Source of the DNA: an uncultured Methanomassiliicoccales archaeon
GTDB taxonomy: Archaea > Thermoplasmatota > Thermoplasmata > Methanomassiliicoccales > Methanomethylophilaceae
Length of the DNA: 64,000 nt
Assembly: GCA_949292635.1 (NCBI GenBank)
Contig: CASEZY010000008.1
Coordinates: 1-64,000 of the forward strand
Direction of reading: 5' to 3'
Position 1 is the stretch's first letter. The number at the start of each line of letters is the position of its first letter. Both the position numbers and the translations under genes were made by a program. Shown one piece after another: positions 7,927-16,579 of the stretch. A model generated the notes under the pieces. The model made no database searches. It saw only the letters and a list, made by a program, of their open reading frames with translations, and had not been told where the DNA came from.

Positions 7927-9975
7927 ATGGCCCCATTCTGCGAGAACTGCGGCACCCTGGTGCTCCCCGGCAAGGACAGATGTCCCGACTGCGGGACGTA
8001 CGTCTTCACCGGTGCATTGGCGGGGATGACGGAGATGACCCGTCCCGAACCCTCCGTTCCGAAGACGGTGGACGCATCGCAGATGAAGGCGCCCTATCTT
8101 CCTTACGAGCCCAGGCCCTCGCAGCTGGGCATCATCAACGACATACGCAACGCCTTCGACGCGGGGAAGCATATAGTGGTGGAGTCGGGGACCGGCACCG
8201 GGAAGACTATCGTTTCTCTTGCGGCTGCGTTGGAGCATTCCAAGCCCAGGGGCAAGAAGATCGTCTACCTCACCCGCACCATATCGCAGAGCGACCAGGT
8301 GATGAGGGAGCTGAAGGCCATATCCTCGCTGAAACCCGTCACCGGCATAGCTGTCACAGGCCGCGGGAAATCCTGTCTGCTGATGCGCACTATGCAGGGG
8401 TACGAGAACCTCCCGCCGCAGGTGCTCTCCAGTCTGTGCGAGGACAAGAAGAGCAAGCGTGCGTGTCCTTACTTCAACACCCTGAAGGACAGGATGGCGG
8501 ATGTTGAATCATACTGCCGCAGGGAGTTCCCCAAGTCGGATCAGTTGGACAGATACTGCGAGAGCATCGGCACCTGCCCCTACGAGATGAAGAAGCTGCT
8601 GATGAAGGGCGTGGATGTTGTAGTGGCGCCTTACGTGCACATACTCTCCGAGGACATAAGGACCAATCTGCTCAACAACCTGGACTCCGACGGGGAGAAC
8701 ATCACCCTGGTGATCGACGAGGCGCACAACATAGTCGACGCGGCCAGGGAGCAGGAGAGCTTCACCATCGACATGCGCACAGTGCAAGCGGCCTTGGACG
8801 AGTGCTCCACCCTGAAAGGAGGGGATGCTCCCCTCACCGAGGGCGTGAACCTGAAGCCCTTCCTCAACCACCTTCGCAACGCCATGCGCTCGCTGGCCAA
8901 CGAGAAACTGACCCTTAGGGATCGCGAGGCCCTGTTGGAACCGAAGGAACTGGAGATGTCCTTCTTCGACAGGTTCGTCATAGACCGCAAGAGACTGGAG
9001 ATCTGCATCGACAGGATGGAGGACATCGGCGAGACCCGTACGGAGATGCTGATGGAGCACGGCGAGAACCGTGTCTCCGAGCTGTTGGACATCGCCGTCC
9101 TTCTGAGGAGATGGATGATGACCCCGGACGACAGCTTCATCCGCGCCATAAAGGCGGATGATGAGGGGGAGAAGCTCCACGCCGCCTGCATAAGCCCCTC
9201 AGATGTGACATCGTTCCTCAGAAAGACCAAGGGAGTCCTGCACATGTCCGGGACGCTGCAGCCGTTGGAGCAGTACGTGAGGACCATGGGCCTTCCTTCC
9301 GACACCATCACGAAGATCTATCCGTCACCGTTCCCCAAGGACCATCTCAAGGTGGTATACATGGGCAACGTGACCACCAAGCAGGAGGAGATGAGGAACG
9401 ACCCCAGCATCTCCTCCAGGATCCACAGGTACATAGCGAAGATGTGCAACGCGGTGGACCGGAACACCCTGGTGTTCTTCCCGTCGTACAAGATGATGCG
9501 GGAGATGCGCCCGTTCCTGGAGGGCTACGTGAAGAAGAAGATGTACTGGGAGGAGCCCAGGCAGCTGAAGCGTACGTTACAATCACTGGATGCGTTCCGC
9601 AAGGGCCGCGACGGAGTGTTCTTCTCCGTGATGGGCGGATCCATCGCCGAGGGCATCGACTTCCCCGGGGACGAGCTGTGCTTCGCCATCATCGTCGGCA
9701 TCCCCTATCCCCCGCCCACACTGGAATCCAAGGCCATGTCCGCCCTCTACGACGAGAAGTTCGGTTCGGGGAAAGGGTGGGAGTACGTCAGCGCGGCACC
9801 CACGCTGAGGAAGATGAAGCAGGCCATCGGCCGTCTCATCAGGACCGAGGATGACAGGGGCATGGCGGTGATCATGGACAAACGGGCCGCCAGGTATCCG
9901 AAGGAGCTTGATGCGGTACTGACGAAGGATCCCGTGGGAGAGGTCGCCGCCTTCTTCAGCGATTGGGACAGGTGA
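7927..9975 (+). CDS. XPD/DinG-type DNA helicase with N-terminal zinc ribbon
   Basis: A 682-residue SF2 helicase. The N-terminus carries a four-Cys zinc ribbon (C5, C8, C19, C22) absent from classical XPD. Helicase motif I is ESGTGTGKT near residue 86 and the DEAH box is VIDEAHN near residue 262. Between them, about residues 149-225, lie Cys residues in SCLLM, SLCEDK, RACPYF and YC, which fit the 4Fe-4S domain of XPD/DinG/FancJ helicases. The C-terminal GSIAEGIDFPGDEL and GRLIRTEDDRG are motifs V and VI. The family unwinds DNA 5' to 3' in repair. The ATG at 7927 lies about 26 bases from a TTTAAAT box. Confidence 0.88.
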   Translation: MAPFCENCGTLVLPGKDRCPDCGTYVFTGALAGMTEMTRPEPSVPKTVDASQMKAPYLPYEPRPSQLGIINDIRNAFDAGKHIVVESGTGTGKTIVSLAAALEHSKPRGKKIVYLTRTISQSDQVMRELKAISSLKPVTGIAVTGRGKSCLLMRTMQGYENLPPQVLSSLCEDKKSKRACPYFNTLKDRMADVESYCRREFPKSDQLDRYCESIGTCPYEMKKLLMKGVDVVVAPYVHILSEDIRTNLLNNLDSDGENITLVIDEAHNIVDAAREQESFTIDMRTVQAALDECSTLKGGDAPLTEGVNLKPFLNHLRNAMRSLANEKLTLRDREALLEPKELEMSFFDRFVIDRKRLEICIDRMEDIGETRTEMLMEHGENRVSELLDIAVLLRRWMMTPDDSFIRAIKADDEGEKLHAACISPSDVTSFLRKTKGVLHMSGTLQPLEQYVRTMGLPSDTITKIYPSPFPKDHLKVVYMGNVTTKQEEMRNDPSISSRIHRYIAKMCNAVDRNTLVFFPSYKMMREMRPFLEGYVKKKMYWEEPRQLKRTLQSLDAFRKGRDGVFFSVMGGSIAEGIDFPGDELCFAIIVGIPYPPPTLESKAMSALYDEKFGSGKGWEYVSAAPTLRKMKQAIGRLIRTEDDRGMAVIMDKRAARYPKELDAVLTKDPVGEVAAFFSDWDR

Positions 9976-10013
9976 CCGCATCACAGGTTACACGAACGTA
10001 TACCTGGGTGTGC

Positions 10014-11426
10014 TCAGGCTCCGTACATCCGGGTTTTGGATGAACGTTCCTCGAATACCTTATCCGGATCCTGCCATCCTGTGCTCTCCAATCCGGCGCG
10101 GACATAGTCTCCGAGCCTCCACACCATGTACAGTGGCACGTGGGTCACACTCCCGATGACCGCCTCGGGATCCATGGAGACCTTCACCGAGACCCTGGGC
10201 TCATACCTGCCGCGATAGGACTTGAGACTCTTGGATGAGCGGGCCGAACCGGCCTTCACCTCGATGGGCACCGGCTCATAGAGGATGGGGACGATGAAAT
10301 CCACCTCCGCCTTGGCGTCCGAACGCCAGTAGTATGATTCCGTATCCAGGTGGGCCTTCAACTCCAACAGGACCAGATTCTCCGCCATGACCCCCTTGAA
10401 CTCCTTGTAATCCCCCGGTTGGGAATTCACGAAATCCGCAGGCACCCCGGATTTGTATGTCAGCAGACCGAGATCGCACATGTACAGCTTGTAGAACCTG
10501 GTGGTGTTCATGGAGAGCGGGATGGCGGGTTTCTCCACCATCCGGGTCATGTGCACCAGGCCCGCATCCTTCAGCCATTGTACTGAGGTCTCGAGATCGG
10601 CCGCTCTGGCGCCTTCAACGGACTGTCCGAACACGAATCTGGAATTGTCACGCAGCAGCTGTTCGGTAACACTCTCCCACACACGCTCCAACGTACCCTT
10701 CGCATCTACCGGATGCTTCTGCAAATCATCGGCGTAGGTGGAGAGGATGCGATCCTGCACCCTTCTGACGGCGGGAAGGCTGTGTGTTTTCACCCACGTA
10801 CCGACGGCCTCCGGCATACCGCCGACCACCTGATACTCCCTCAGACGGTCAATGAGCGTGGGGACCATGAACTCGGGGATCTGCTCATGAACATCCATGT
10901 CCCTTAGACAATCCCGCATACGAACGTCCCCGGAAGCCAGAAGAAATTCCTCGAAATCCATCGGATAGAGGTTCAGATACTGCACCTTGCCCACGGGGAA
11001 GGACTGCGAAGGTACATCATTGGATGAGATGTTCTTCTTCGTTGAACCGGGAGACAAAATCGATGAGCATGCACAAATAACGTGATACTCTGGAGCCTTC
11101 TCGGCGAAATACTTCAGACTGGTGAGGGCACGGGGACACGCCTGGATCTCATCGAAGAACAGGAGCGTTGAGTCAGGGTTGATCTCCACGCAACCTTGGA
11201 TGGATAGCAAAGGTATCAGACGCAAAGGGTCGATGCTTCCCTGGAAGAGTGCACAGAGCTCAGGCCGATCCTCGAAATTGAATACGGCCACATTCCGATA
11301 GTTATCATTACCGAATGTCTCGATCAGATGCGTCTTCCCGCAATGCCTGACACCTTTGACGATAAGAGGCAGACGGTCCGGAGAATCCTTCCATTCCCTT
11401 AAGCGCTCATAAGCCAACCTGTGCAC
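10014..11426 (-). CDS. AAA ATPase with DUF4143 domain
   Basis: A 470-residue ATPase. The N-terminal AAA_14 domain has Walker A GVRHCGKTHLIE (about residues 25-36) and Walker B TLLFFDEIQACP. The C-terminal DUF4143 half carries EVDFIVP...PIEVKAG, which looks like the core of a PD-(D/E)xK nuclease fold. These proteins are widespread in archaea and gut bacteria, often in many copies, and their function is unproven. The GTG at 11426 lies about 26 bases from an ATTAATACC box. A cluster of 33-bp direct repeats begins at that box. A second family member lies at 13139-14557. Confidence 0.88.
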   Translation of the reverse strand: MHRLAYERLREWKDSPDRLPLIVKGVRHCGKTHLIETFGNDNYRNVAVFNFEDRPELCALFQGSIDPLRLIPLLSIQGCVEINPDSTLLFFDEIQACPRALTSLKYFAEKAPEYHVICACSSILSPGSTKKNISSNDVPSQSFPVGKVQYLNLYPMDFEEFLLASGDVRMRDCLRDMDVHEQIPEFMVPTLIDRLREYQVVGGMPEAVGTWVKTHSLPAVRRVQDRILSTYADDLQKHPVDAKGTLERVWESVTEQLLRDNSRFVFGQSVEGARAADLETSVQWLKDAGLVHMTRMVEKPAIPLSMNTTRFYKLYMCDLGLLTYKSGVPADFVNSQPGDYKEFKGVMAENLVLLELKAHLDTESYYWRSDAKAEVDFIVPILYEPVPIEVKAGSARSSKSLKSYRGRYEPRVSVKVSMDPEAVIGSVTHVPLYMVWRLGDYVRAGLESTGWQDPDKVFEERSSKTRMYGA

Positions 11427-11450
11427 ATACAGTTATCCAGACATGGGTAT

Positions 11451-11568
11451 TAATGCATTTTACTACCGAGATTTTCACGAATCTGTGCATTTTCATACCC
11501 AGATTTTACTGTAATTGGTGCATTTTCATACCCAGATTTTACTGTAATTGGTGCATTTTCCTACCCAC
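11451..11568. repeat. Tandem 33-bp repeats upstream of a DUF4143 ATPase gene
   Basis: Two identical 33-bp units (11485-11517 and 11518-11550) each begin GTGCATTTTCATACCCAG. They are flanked by degenerate partial copies at 11451-11475 (TACTACCGAGATTTT) and 11551-11568 (GTGCATTTTCCTACCCAC). The block starts next to the TATA-like box of the divergent ATPase gene (minus strand, start 11426). This is the layout of iterated operator sites. Confidence 0.75.
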
Positions 11569-11624
11569 TCTACCAAGATGAATGCACCTGTCCGAAGAGT
11601 TACGACTGCGATGATGTCTGAGCA

Positions 11625-12626
11625 TCAGACATCGTATCCGCATTCTGCTAACATCCCACGAACCGAATCGTGATCGAATCTCCACTTGCCGACAGTGCTC
11701 CTGTCATGCACGGAATCCCGGGGGTTAGCACCGGTACCTATCGAAGTGCCGTTGGCGCCCCACATCATGGCCTGACGGTTCGGAGGCACCGAGGACACGT
11801 TGCCTGTGAATGCGAATCTGAGTACCGCGGCAATCTGCACTATACGCACGTCATCGGCGTCGGGGACCTCTCCCAAAGGCGTGCCCTTGGCACCCACGCG
11901 CTTCATCGCACAGATGGTGACCGGGCGGAACTCCCTCAATGTGCATATCAGGTCGGCGATCTCCTCCGAGGTGTGCTCCGACCCTATGGGATCGATTCCG
12001 CAGTTGAGCTTCAACTTCGACTCGGATATCGCCTTGAGCGTCCTAAGACGGGTCTCCGGCGGGAAGGGAGTGTCGATTCCTTCCCTCAGATGCAACGTGT
12101 GGTATGCGGATTGGAATCCCGCGTCGAAAAGCATGTCGCACTGCTCCCTGGACAGCTCGCCGGTGTTCACCGACAGGAAATACCTCCCGGGGATGGCAGC
12201 GTGGATGGCCCTGCCCATCTCCGCAAGGCGGTCGATGTCATAGAACTCCGTGGTACGCAGCGTGAAGCGGTCGCAGCCGGCAGAAAGCCTCTCGCGGATT
12301 ATGGATATTATAGAATCCAGCGGGATGTGCCAGTCATCGTTCATCAATCCCCACTTCTCACCCAGTGAGCAGTATCTGCAGCTCGCTTTACAGGGGACGT
12401 AGTCGATGCCGAACGCGGTACCGAGATTTGCCTTGTTGTTGCGTATGCGAGCCAACTCCCTGGCCTTGGAACCGATGTATGCGAACTCCTCCGAATGCGG
12501 GTCGATCTCCAGCATGCGGACGATGTCCTCTTTATCGATAACCCAGCCGTCCAACGCCTTCTCGTAGCAACTGTCAACGAATTCGATAACCTCGTCCGAG
12601 ATGGATGAACGTTGTTCGGAGGTCAT
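11625..12626 (-). CDS. BioB/PylB-like radical SAM protein
   Basis: A 333-residue radical SAM enzyme with the cluster motif CKASCRYC (CxxxCxxC) near residue 79 and a BioB-type full TIM barrel pattern: a GE-like motif (SVNTGELS) and a C-terminal TGNVSSVPPN segment. It resembles the biotin synthase/HydE/PylB/HmdB group. It does not match the residues I know for pyrrolysine-pathway PylB closely enough to assign it. The ATG at 12626 follows an A/T-rich promoter. The gene stands alone between the repeat block at 11451-11568 and tRNA-Ser. Substrate unknown. Confidence 0.8.
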   Translation of the reverse strand: MTSEQRSSISDEVIEFVDSCYEKALDGWVIDKEDIVRMLEIDPHSEEFAYIGSKARELARIRNNKANLGTAFGIDYVPCKASCRYCSLGEKWGLMNDDWHIPLDSIISIIRERLSAGCDRFTLRTTEFYDIDRLAEMGRAIHAAIPGRYFLSVNTGELSREQCDMLFDAGFQSAYHTLHLREGIDTPFPPETRLRTLKAISESKLKLNCGIDPIGSEHTSEEIADLICTLREFRPVTICAMKRVGAKGTPLGEVPDADDVRIVQIAAVLRFAFTGNVSSVPPNRQAMMWGANGTSIGTGANPRDSVHDRSTVGKWRFDHDSVRGMLAECGYDV

Positions 12627-12751
12627 GATCCGTAATTGTTTGATTTTATAATATATTATTACATTATAGAATGTGAATCGTAGACCGATGCATAAGAGAT
12701 TATACTGCCAGCATCGGCTTTTTTATACGATGTGGTGAATTGAACGGGCAA

Positions 12752-12840
12752 GCGGAGATAGCTAAGTTTGGCCCACGGCGCCGGTCTTGAAAACCGGTGG
12801 AGGTAACTCCCCGGGAGTTCGAATCTCCCTCTCCGCGCCA
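12752..12840 (+). tRNA. tRNA-Ser (TGA), CCA encoded
   Basis: The 7-bp acceptor stem GCGGAGA pairs with TCTCCGC. The anticodon loop reads CT-TGA-AA between CCGGT and ACCGG stems, giving anticodon TGA (12788-12790). A long variable arm (GGAGGTAACTCC) marks a class II serine tRNA. The T arm GGGAGTTCGAATCTCCC is intact and CCA is encoded at 12838-12840. A TTTTATAC box lies about 30 bases upstream. Confidence 0.95.
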
Positions 12841-12967
12841 TACACATCACCCGGATCCTGTAACGGCCCCGTGGTCGTCCGTCATTTGATCCCTATGAGG
12901 GCAGCACGATTCTGATTTTGCTTAAAAACCTGAACTGCACGGCATTCTGCCGATCGCACAAATGGTG

Positions 12968-13108
12968 ATCTCTTGAGAATCCATTCAAAACAATGTTGGT
13001 TTTTCTTGGTTTTTTACCGCAAATCATGTTGGAATTTCTTGAAATTCTATTCAAAACAATGTTGGTTTTTCTTGGTTTTTTACCGCAAATCATGTTGGAA
13101 TCTCTTGA
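12968..13108. repeat. Tandem 66-bp-period repeats upstream of a DUF4143 ATPase gene
   Basis: A 60-bp unit starting ATTCAAAACAATGTTGG occurs at 12983-13042 and again at 13049-13108 with one mismatch. A partial copy of its end precedes at 12968-12982. The junction contains the palindrome GAATTTCTTGAAATTC (13032-13047). The second copy ends at the base before the ATTAAATAC TATA-like box (13109-13117) of the plus-strand ATPase gene at 13139. The block fills most of the 298-base gap between the tRNA and that gene, where I see no other gene. Confidence 0.8.
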
Positions 13109-13138
13109 ATTAAATACTTCTGGCTCCATCCACTATGT

Positions 13139-14557
13139 ATGAGGAGGAAGATTACCGATAAGTTGCTCGCCTGGAAGGAGAACAAGAGGAAGACCTGCCT
13201 CCTGATCAGGGGGGCGAGACAGGTCGGGAAGACATACTCTGTGACGGAGTTCGTTTCCGAGAACTACGCCCACCACCTATGCATCGACCTCTCCAAGAAC
13301 GAGCGTGCCAGGGGCGCATTCGACGGGGACCCGTCGGTGGATGATATAATCATGCGCCTCTCTATCATATTCAGCGATTTCCGCTTCGTGCCCGGAGAGA
13401 CTGCGATATTCCTCGACGAGATACAGAGCTGCCCCAACGCCAGAACATCGCTGAAGAGCTTCGCCCAGGACGGTCGCTACGACGTCATAGCATCTGGGTC
13501 GCTCATAGGGATCAGGATGAGCGATGTCGGCGACTATCCGGTGGGATACGAGACCCGCCTGACGATGTACCCCATGGACTTCGAGGAGTTCCTGTGGGCC
13601 AACGGGATGTCCGAGAACGTTCTGGCTCATATCAGGGACTGCATCAGGACCCGCACACCGTTCGATACCGAGGTTCTGAAGAACATCAACCAGTGGATGA
13701 GATGGTACATGATCACCGGCGGGATGCCCCAAGCGGTCGGTACCTTCGTGAGGGAGAAAAAGTTCGACGGTGTGAGACAGGTCCATTCGGATATCATACA
13801 GGATTACATGGACGACATATCGAAGCACTGCGACGAGAATCAGCGCAATCGCGTCGAAAGGATGTTCGAATCGGTGAGCGCTCAGCTGGCGAAACAGAAG
13901 GTCCGCTTCGTATATTCGGAGGTTAGAAAGGAGATAGGATATGACGTCGGCTCCGAATACTACGGATACTCCAGGAACTGGCTGAAGCAGGCCGGACTGA
14001 CACTGGAATGTATCGCAGTCTCCGAACCGCACATGCCTCTCGCGGAGAGGATGGATGATACGAGGTTCAAACTGTACTTCAACGACACCGGCCTGCTGAC
14101 GTCGATGTATGAGTCGGAGGTGCAGTACGAGATACTTACCGGGAACACGGAGGTGAACCGCGGCGCCGTCATGGAGAATCTGGTCGCGCAGATGCTGGCG
14201 TCCCAGGGTAGGAGCCTGCTTTATTACTATCGTCCGAAGAGCCTGGAAGTGTCGGAGGACAACGATGTCGTAACCGTGAATCCGATCGAGCTGGACTTCG
14301 TCACGGTCGTGGAAGGGCACGTCGCCGCCATAGAGGTGAAATCCGGAAGGAAGAGCAGAGGAAGATCCCTGCTCAGGGCGATGGAGGATTTCGGGGTCCG
14401 GGGCATCAATCTCGGGAACTGGAATATCCAGATTGATGAGAACGGGGTACTGCATCTCCCGATATTCGCCGCCGCGTTCATGGACAGTATAGATCCGCCG
14501 CGCGACATGTCTGTGGATGCGTCATCCGTGGACAGACTGAACACCATGTTCGGTTGA
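13139..14557 (+). CDS. AAA ATPase with DUF4143 domain
   Basis: A 472-residue paralogue of the ATPase at 10014-11426. Walker A is GARQVGKTYSVTEF and Walker B is AIFLDEIQSCP. The shared YPMDFEEFL and GGMP.AVG segments follow. The C-terminal DUF4143 half has ELDFVTV...AIEVKSG, a PD-(D/E)xK-like core. No transport or transposition gene accompanies it. The ATG at 13139 lies exactly 26 bases after the centre of an ATTAAATAC box, which itself touches the 66-bp repeats. The gene may be autoregulated through those repeats, since its relative has a comparable arrangement. Confidence 0.88.
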   Translation: MRRKITDKLLAWKENKRKTCLLIRGARQVGKTYSVTEFVSENYAHHLCIDLSKNERARGAFDGDPSVDDIIMRLSIIFSDFRFVPGETAIFLDEIQSCPNARTSLKSFAQDGRYDVIASGSLIGIRMSDVGDYPVGYETRLTMYPMDFEEFLWANGMSENVLAHIRDCIRTRTPFDTEVLKNINQWMRWYMITGGMPQAVGTFVREKKFDGVRQVHSDIIQDYMDDISKHCDENQRNRVERMFESVSAQLAKQKVRFVYSEVRKEIGYDVGSEYYGYSRNWLKQAGLTLECIAVSEPHMPLAERMDDTRFKLYFNDTGLLTSMYESEVQYEILTGNTEVNRGAVMENLVAQMLASQGRSLLYYYRPKSLEVSEDNDVVTVNPIELDFVTVVEGHVAAIEVKSGRKSRGRSLLRAMEDFGVRGINLGNWNIQIDENGVLHLPIFAAAFMDSIDPPRDMSVDASSVDRLNTMFG

Positions 14558-14658
14558 CGGTAAGGCCTCGGGTCGTTACGCACGTTGGCCAAATGGCTGA
14601 TCCTCTGCAACGAGGATGTCTATCCTGAATATAGGAAGCGAATGGGAGCCGTATCCGC

Positions 14659-15645
14659 TCACTGCTGGCTGTCGGGCATCGGACAGGCGCACTGAGGCTC
14701 GTATTCATGCCTGAACTCACCGATGGGGATCAGCTTGCAGACCACTGTGTCGGCATAGACCAGCGGGTCGGCGTGCCTGAAGAACACCACACCGTCGCAG
14801 GATGCGCGGATCTCCTCGCGGACGTTGCCTTCGTAGGGGTCTATGATCCTGGCGATCACGTCGCCCTCAGCAACCTGTGCCTCCACCTCGGTGGCGGGTT
14901 CGAATATTCCAGAAGAACCGGTCTGAATGCTCACCAAGTGGCTCTCCTCGATTACGTCGGACATGAATCCGGCACGCTCGTGGTACGATACAGCGCCGAT
15001 GCGGTTCAGGAACCTGGTGACCGCGTTGACCACCCTCATGGCGCTGAACCTGTCGATCCTGGAGGTCTCCGGGGTGTACAGCGAGAAGGCCCTGGTCTCC
15101 CAGATCTGCCAGTTGTAGTTCAGGGTACCGGAATCGAAGGGGACCGGATCCACCAATACCACATAGGGCAGGCCGAAGGTCTTGGCGTCCTCCACGCTCT
15201 CGAACCCTGTGCGCATCATCCTCACATGAGGCGAGAATCTCCCGGGGGTGTGGTAGCTGGCGAACTGGACGCCGTACTTATACTCGGAGATCTTCTTGAA
15301 CAGGCCGTCGGCGATCCTCTGCGTGGTCTCACCCAGGTCGTAACCGGGGAACATGCGGTTGATGTCCGAGTTGTCGGTGGGCCAGAACCTCTTGCCGATG
15401 TTCATCGAGTAAGGATTGGCGCTGGGGATGACGGTGATGGAGCAGCAGTCGGCGATCCTTCCCTTTGCCTCCAGCGACTTCAGACGTGAGACCAGCTGAG
15501 AGCAACAGTAGAGTTGCTGCACCTCGTTCCCCCTGAGGGAGCCGACGATGCACATGGTCTTCTCCCCCTGGCCGAACTTGAATCCAGTGATCCTGAAGGA
15601 GTCGCGGTACAGTGAATCCATTTCGTAGACGGTGATGCGCTCCAT
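14659..15645 (-). CDS. M14/AstE-like protein lacking a zinc-ligand histidine
   Basis: A 328-residue relative of succinylglutamate desuccinylase/aspartoacylase (M14 fold). In active members the first zinc motif is HGxE. Here it reads LRGNE, with Arg38 where the His should be, while Glu41 and the later His132 (ASYHTPGR) remain. The substrate-Arg region (DINRMFPG) is kept. The C-terminal part has a beta-barrel-like domain (about residues 230-310), as in the AstE group. It is probably a non-catalytic or altered partner of its neighbour, which has an intact site. It is the last gene of a five-gene operon, 4 bases downstream of the previous stop. Confidence 0.8.
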   Translation of the reverse strand: MERITVYEMDSLYRDSFRITGFKFGQGEKTMCIVGSLRGNEVQQLYCCSQLVSRLKSLEAKGRIADCCSITVIPSANPYSMNIGKRFWPTDNSDINRMFPGYDLGETTQRIADGLFKKISEYKYGVQFASYHTPGRFSPHVRMMRTGFESVEDAKTFGLPYVVLVDPVPFDSGTLNYNWQIWETRAFSLYTPETSRIDRFSAMRVVNAVTRFLNRIGAVSYHERAGFMSDVIEESHLVSIQTGSSGIFEPATEVEAQVAEGDVIARIIDPYEGNVREEIRASCDGVVFFRHADPLVYADTVVCKLIPIGEFRHEYEPQCACPMPDSQQ

Positions 15646-15649
15646 GATA

Positions 15650-16579
15650 TCACATCCTCAATATCCTGGCTATCAGAGAGCCTTCGTCCACCACGGGATA
15701 CTCCCTGAGGGTGAATACCAGTCCGTCGCATGGGGACATCATCTCCACCAATATCTCACCGGTGAGAGGGCTTACTATATCCCCCAGATGCTCTCCCTTG
15801 CGGACGTCGATCCAATGCTCTATGTGGGGAACGAACAGACCGCCCTTGGCGGCGTTGATGTACTCCACCTTGCGATCCGCGGAGACGATCGGTACGCGGA
15901 CCTCCGGGACGGGACCGTCCCACATGCCCAGGTGGGCCATCAATGAGATGATGCCCTTGCTCAACTGGTCGCCGTACTCGTGGGTCAGGCGCATGCCCAC
16001 GCCCATCTCGGCGACAAGGGTCTTGGTGCCCACCATGTTGAGGGAATATGCAAGTGTGGACTCTAAAACGGTGGCCGCGGAATGCACCCAGATGAAGTCT
16101 ACGTTCATGTGCTGTGCCAGCGGTACCAGATCGTCGGCGGTGAGCTCATTGATCCTGATCTGGGGGATCTCCCTGAGGAAGATGTTGCTTGCGTGGATGT
16201 CCACGCACACGTCCGCGCCGCGGATGTCGTCGAAGATCTCCGCCGCGATGTACTCGGGCATGGAGCCCTTGCGGTCTCCGGGGAAGGTGCGGTTCATGTC
16301 CAGGTCGAAGCCGGGGACACCGCGGGTGATGGAATCGATACCCAGTGGATTCAAGGCGGGATAGATGTCCACGATGCCCTTCAGGTGCTCCTTGTGATGT
16401 GAGATGAAACGGTTGAGCTCGAAGCAGACCAGCTGTCCCTCCAGCTCATCGCCGTGGGTACCTGTGACGATGCAGATGCGCTTGAGACCCTCCAGGGGCC
16501 CGTCGGGAACGATCCTGTTCTTCACGACCTGCAGCTCCTCGTCTACGGGGAGGCTGATGGAGACCACTTTCTCTATCAT
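15650..16579 (-). CDS. M14/AstE-family zinc amidohydrolase or carboxypeptidase-like deacylase
   Basis: A 309-residue protein with a complete M14/AstE active site: zinc ligands His42 and Glu45 (THGDE) and His129 (VDIHAS), substrate Arg in DLDMNRTFPG, and the catalytic Glu191 in LVAEMGVG. Family members hydrolyse N-acyl amino acids or cut C-terminal amide bonds. The C-terminal barrel domain follows. The start overlaps the stop of the transglutaminase gene by 4 bases (ATGA), so the two are coupled. It is the fourth gene of the ATP-grasp operon and may remove or trim what the ATP-grasp enzyme adds, which is inference. Confidence 0.85.
   Translation of the reverse strand: MIEKVVSISLPVDEELQVVKNRIVPDGPLEGLKRICIVTGTHGDELEGQLVCFELNRFISHHKEHLKGIVDIYPALNPLGIDSITRGVPGFDLDMNRTFPGDRKGSMPEYIAAEIFDDIRGADVCVDIHASNIFLREIPQIRINELTADDLVPLAQHMNVDFIWVHSAATVLESTLAYSLNMVGTKTLVAEMGVGMRLTHEYGDQLSKGIISLMAHLGMWDGPVPEVRVPIVSADRKVEYINAAKGGLFVPHIEHWIDVRKGEHLGDIVSPLTGEILVEMMSPCDGLVFTLREYPVVDEGSLIARILRM

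Noticed and set aside
11625-12626. Pyrrolysine-pathway PylB
   Set aside because: The protein is BioB-like but does not match PylB in the residues I know, and no pylC, pylD or pylS gene is adjacent.
11451-13108. Repeats considered as CRISPR arrays
   Set aside because: Units are directly tandem or separated by 6 bases, with no unique spacers of 30-40 bases and no cas genes.
12893-13129. A 78-codon minus-strand open stretch with an internal peptide repeat
   Set aside because: The peptide repeat only reflects the 66-bp DNA repeat at this place. The block looks regulatory, not coding.
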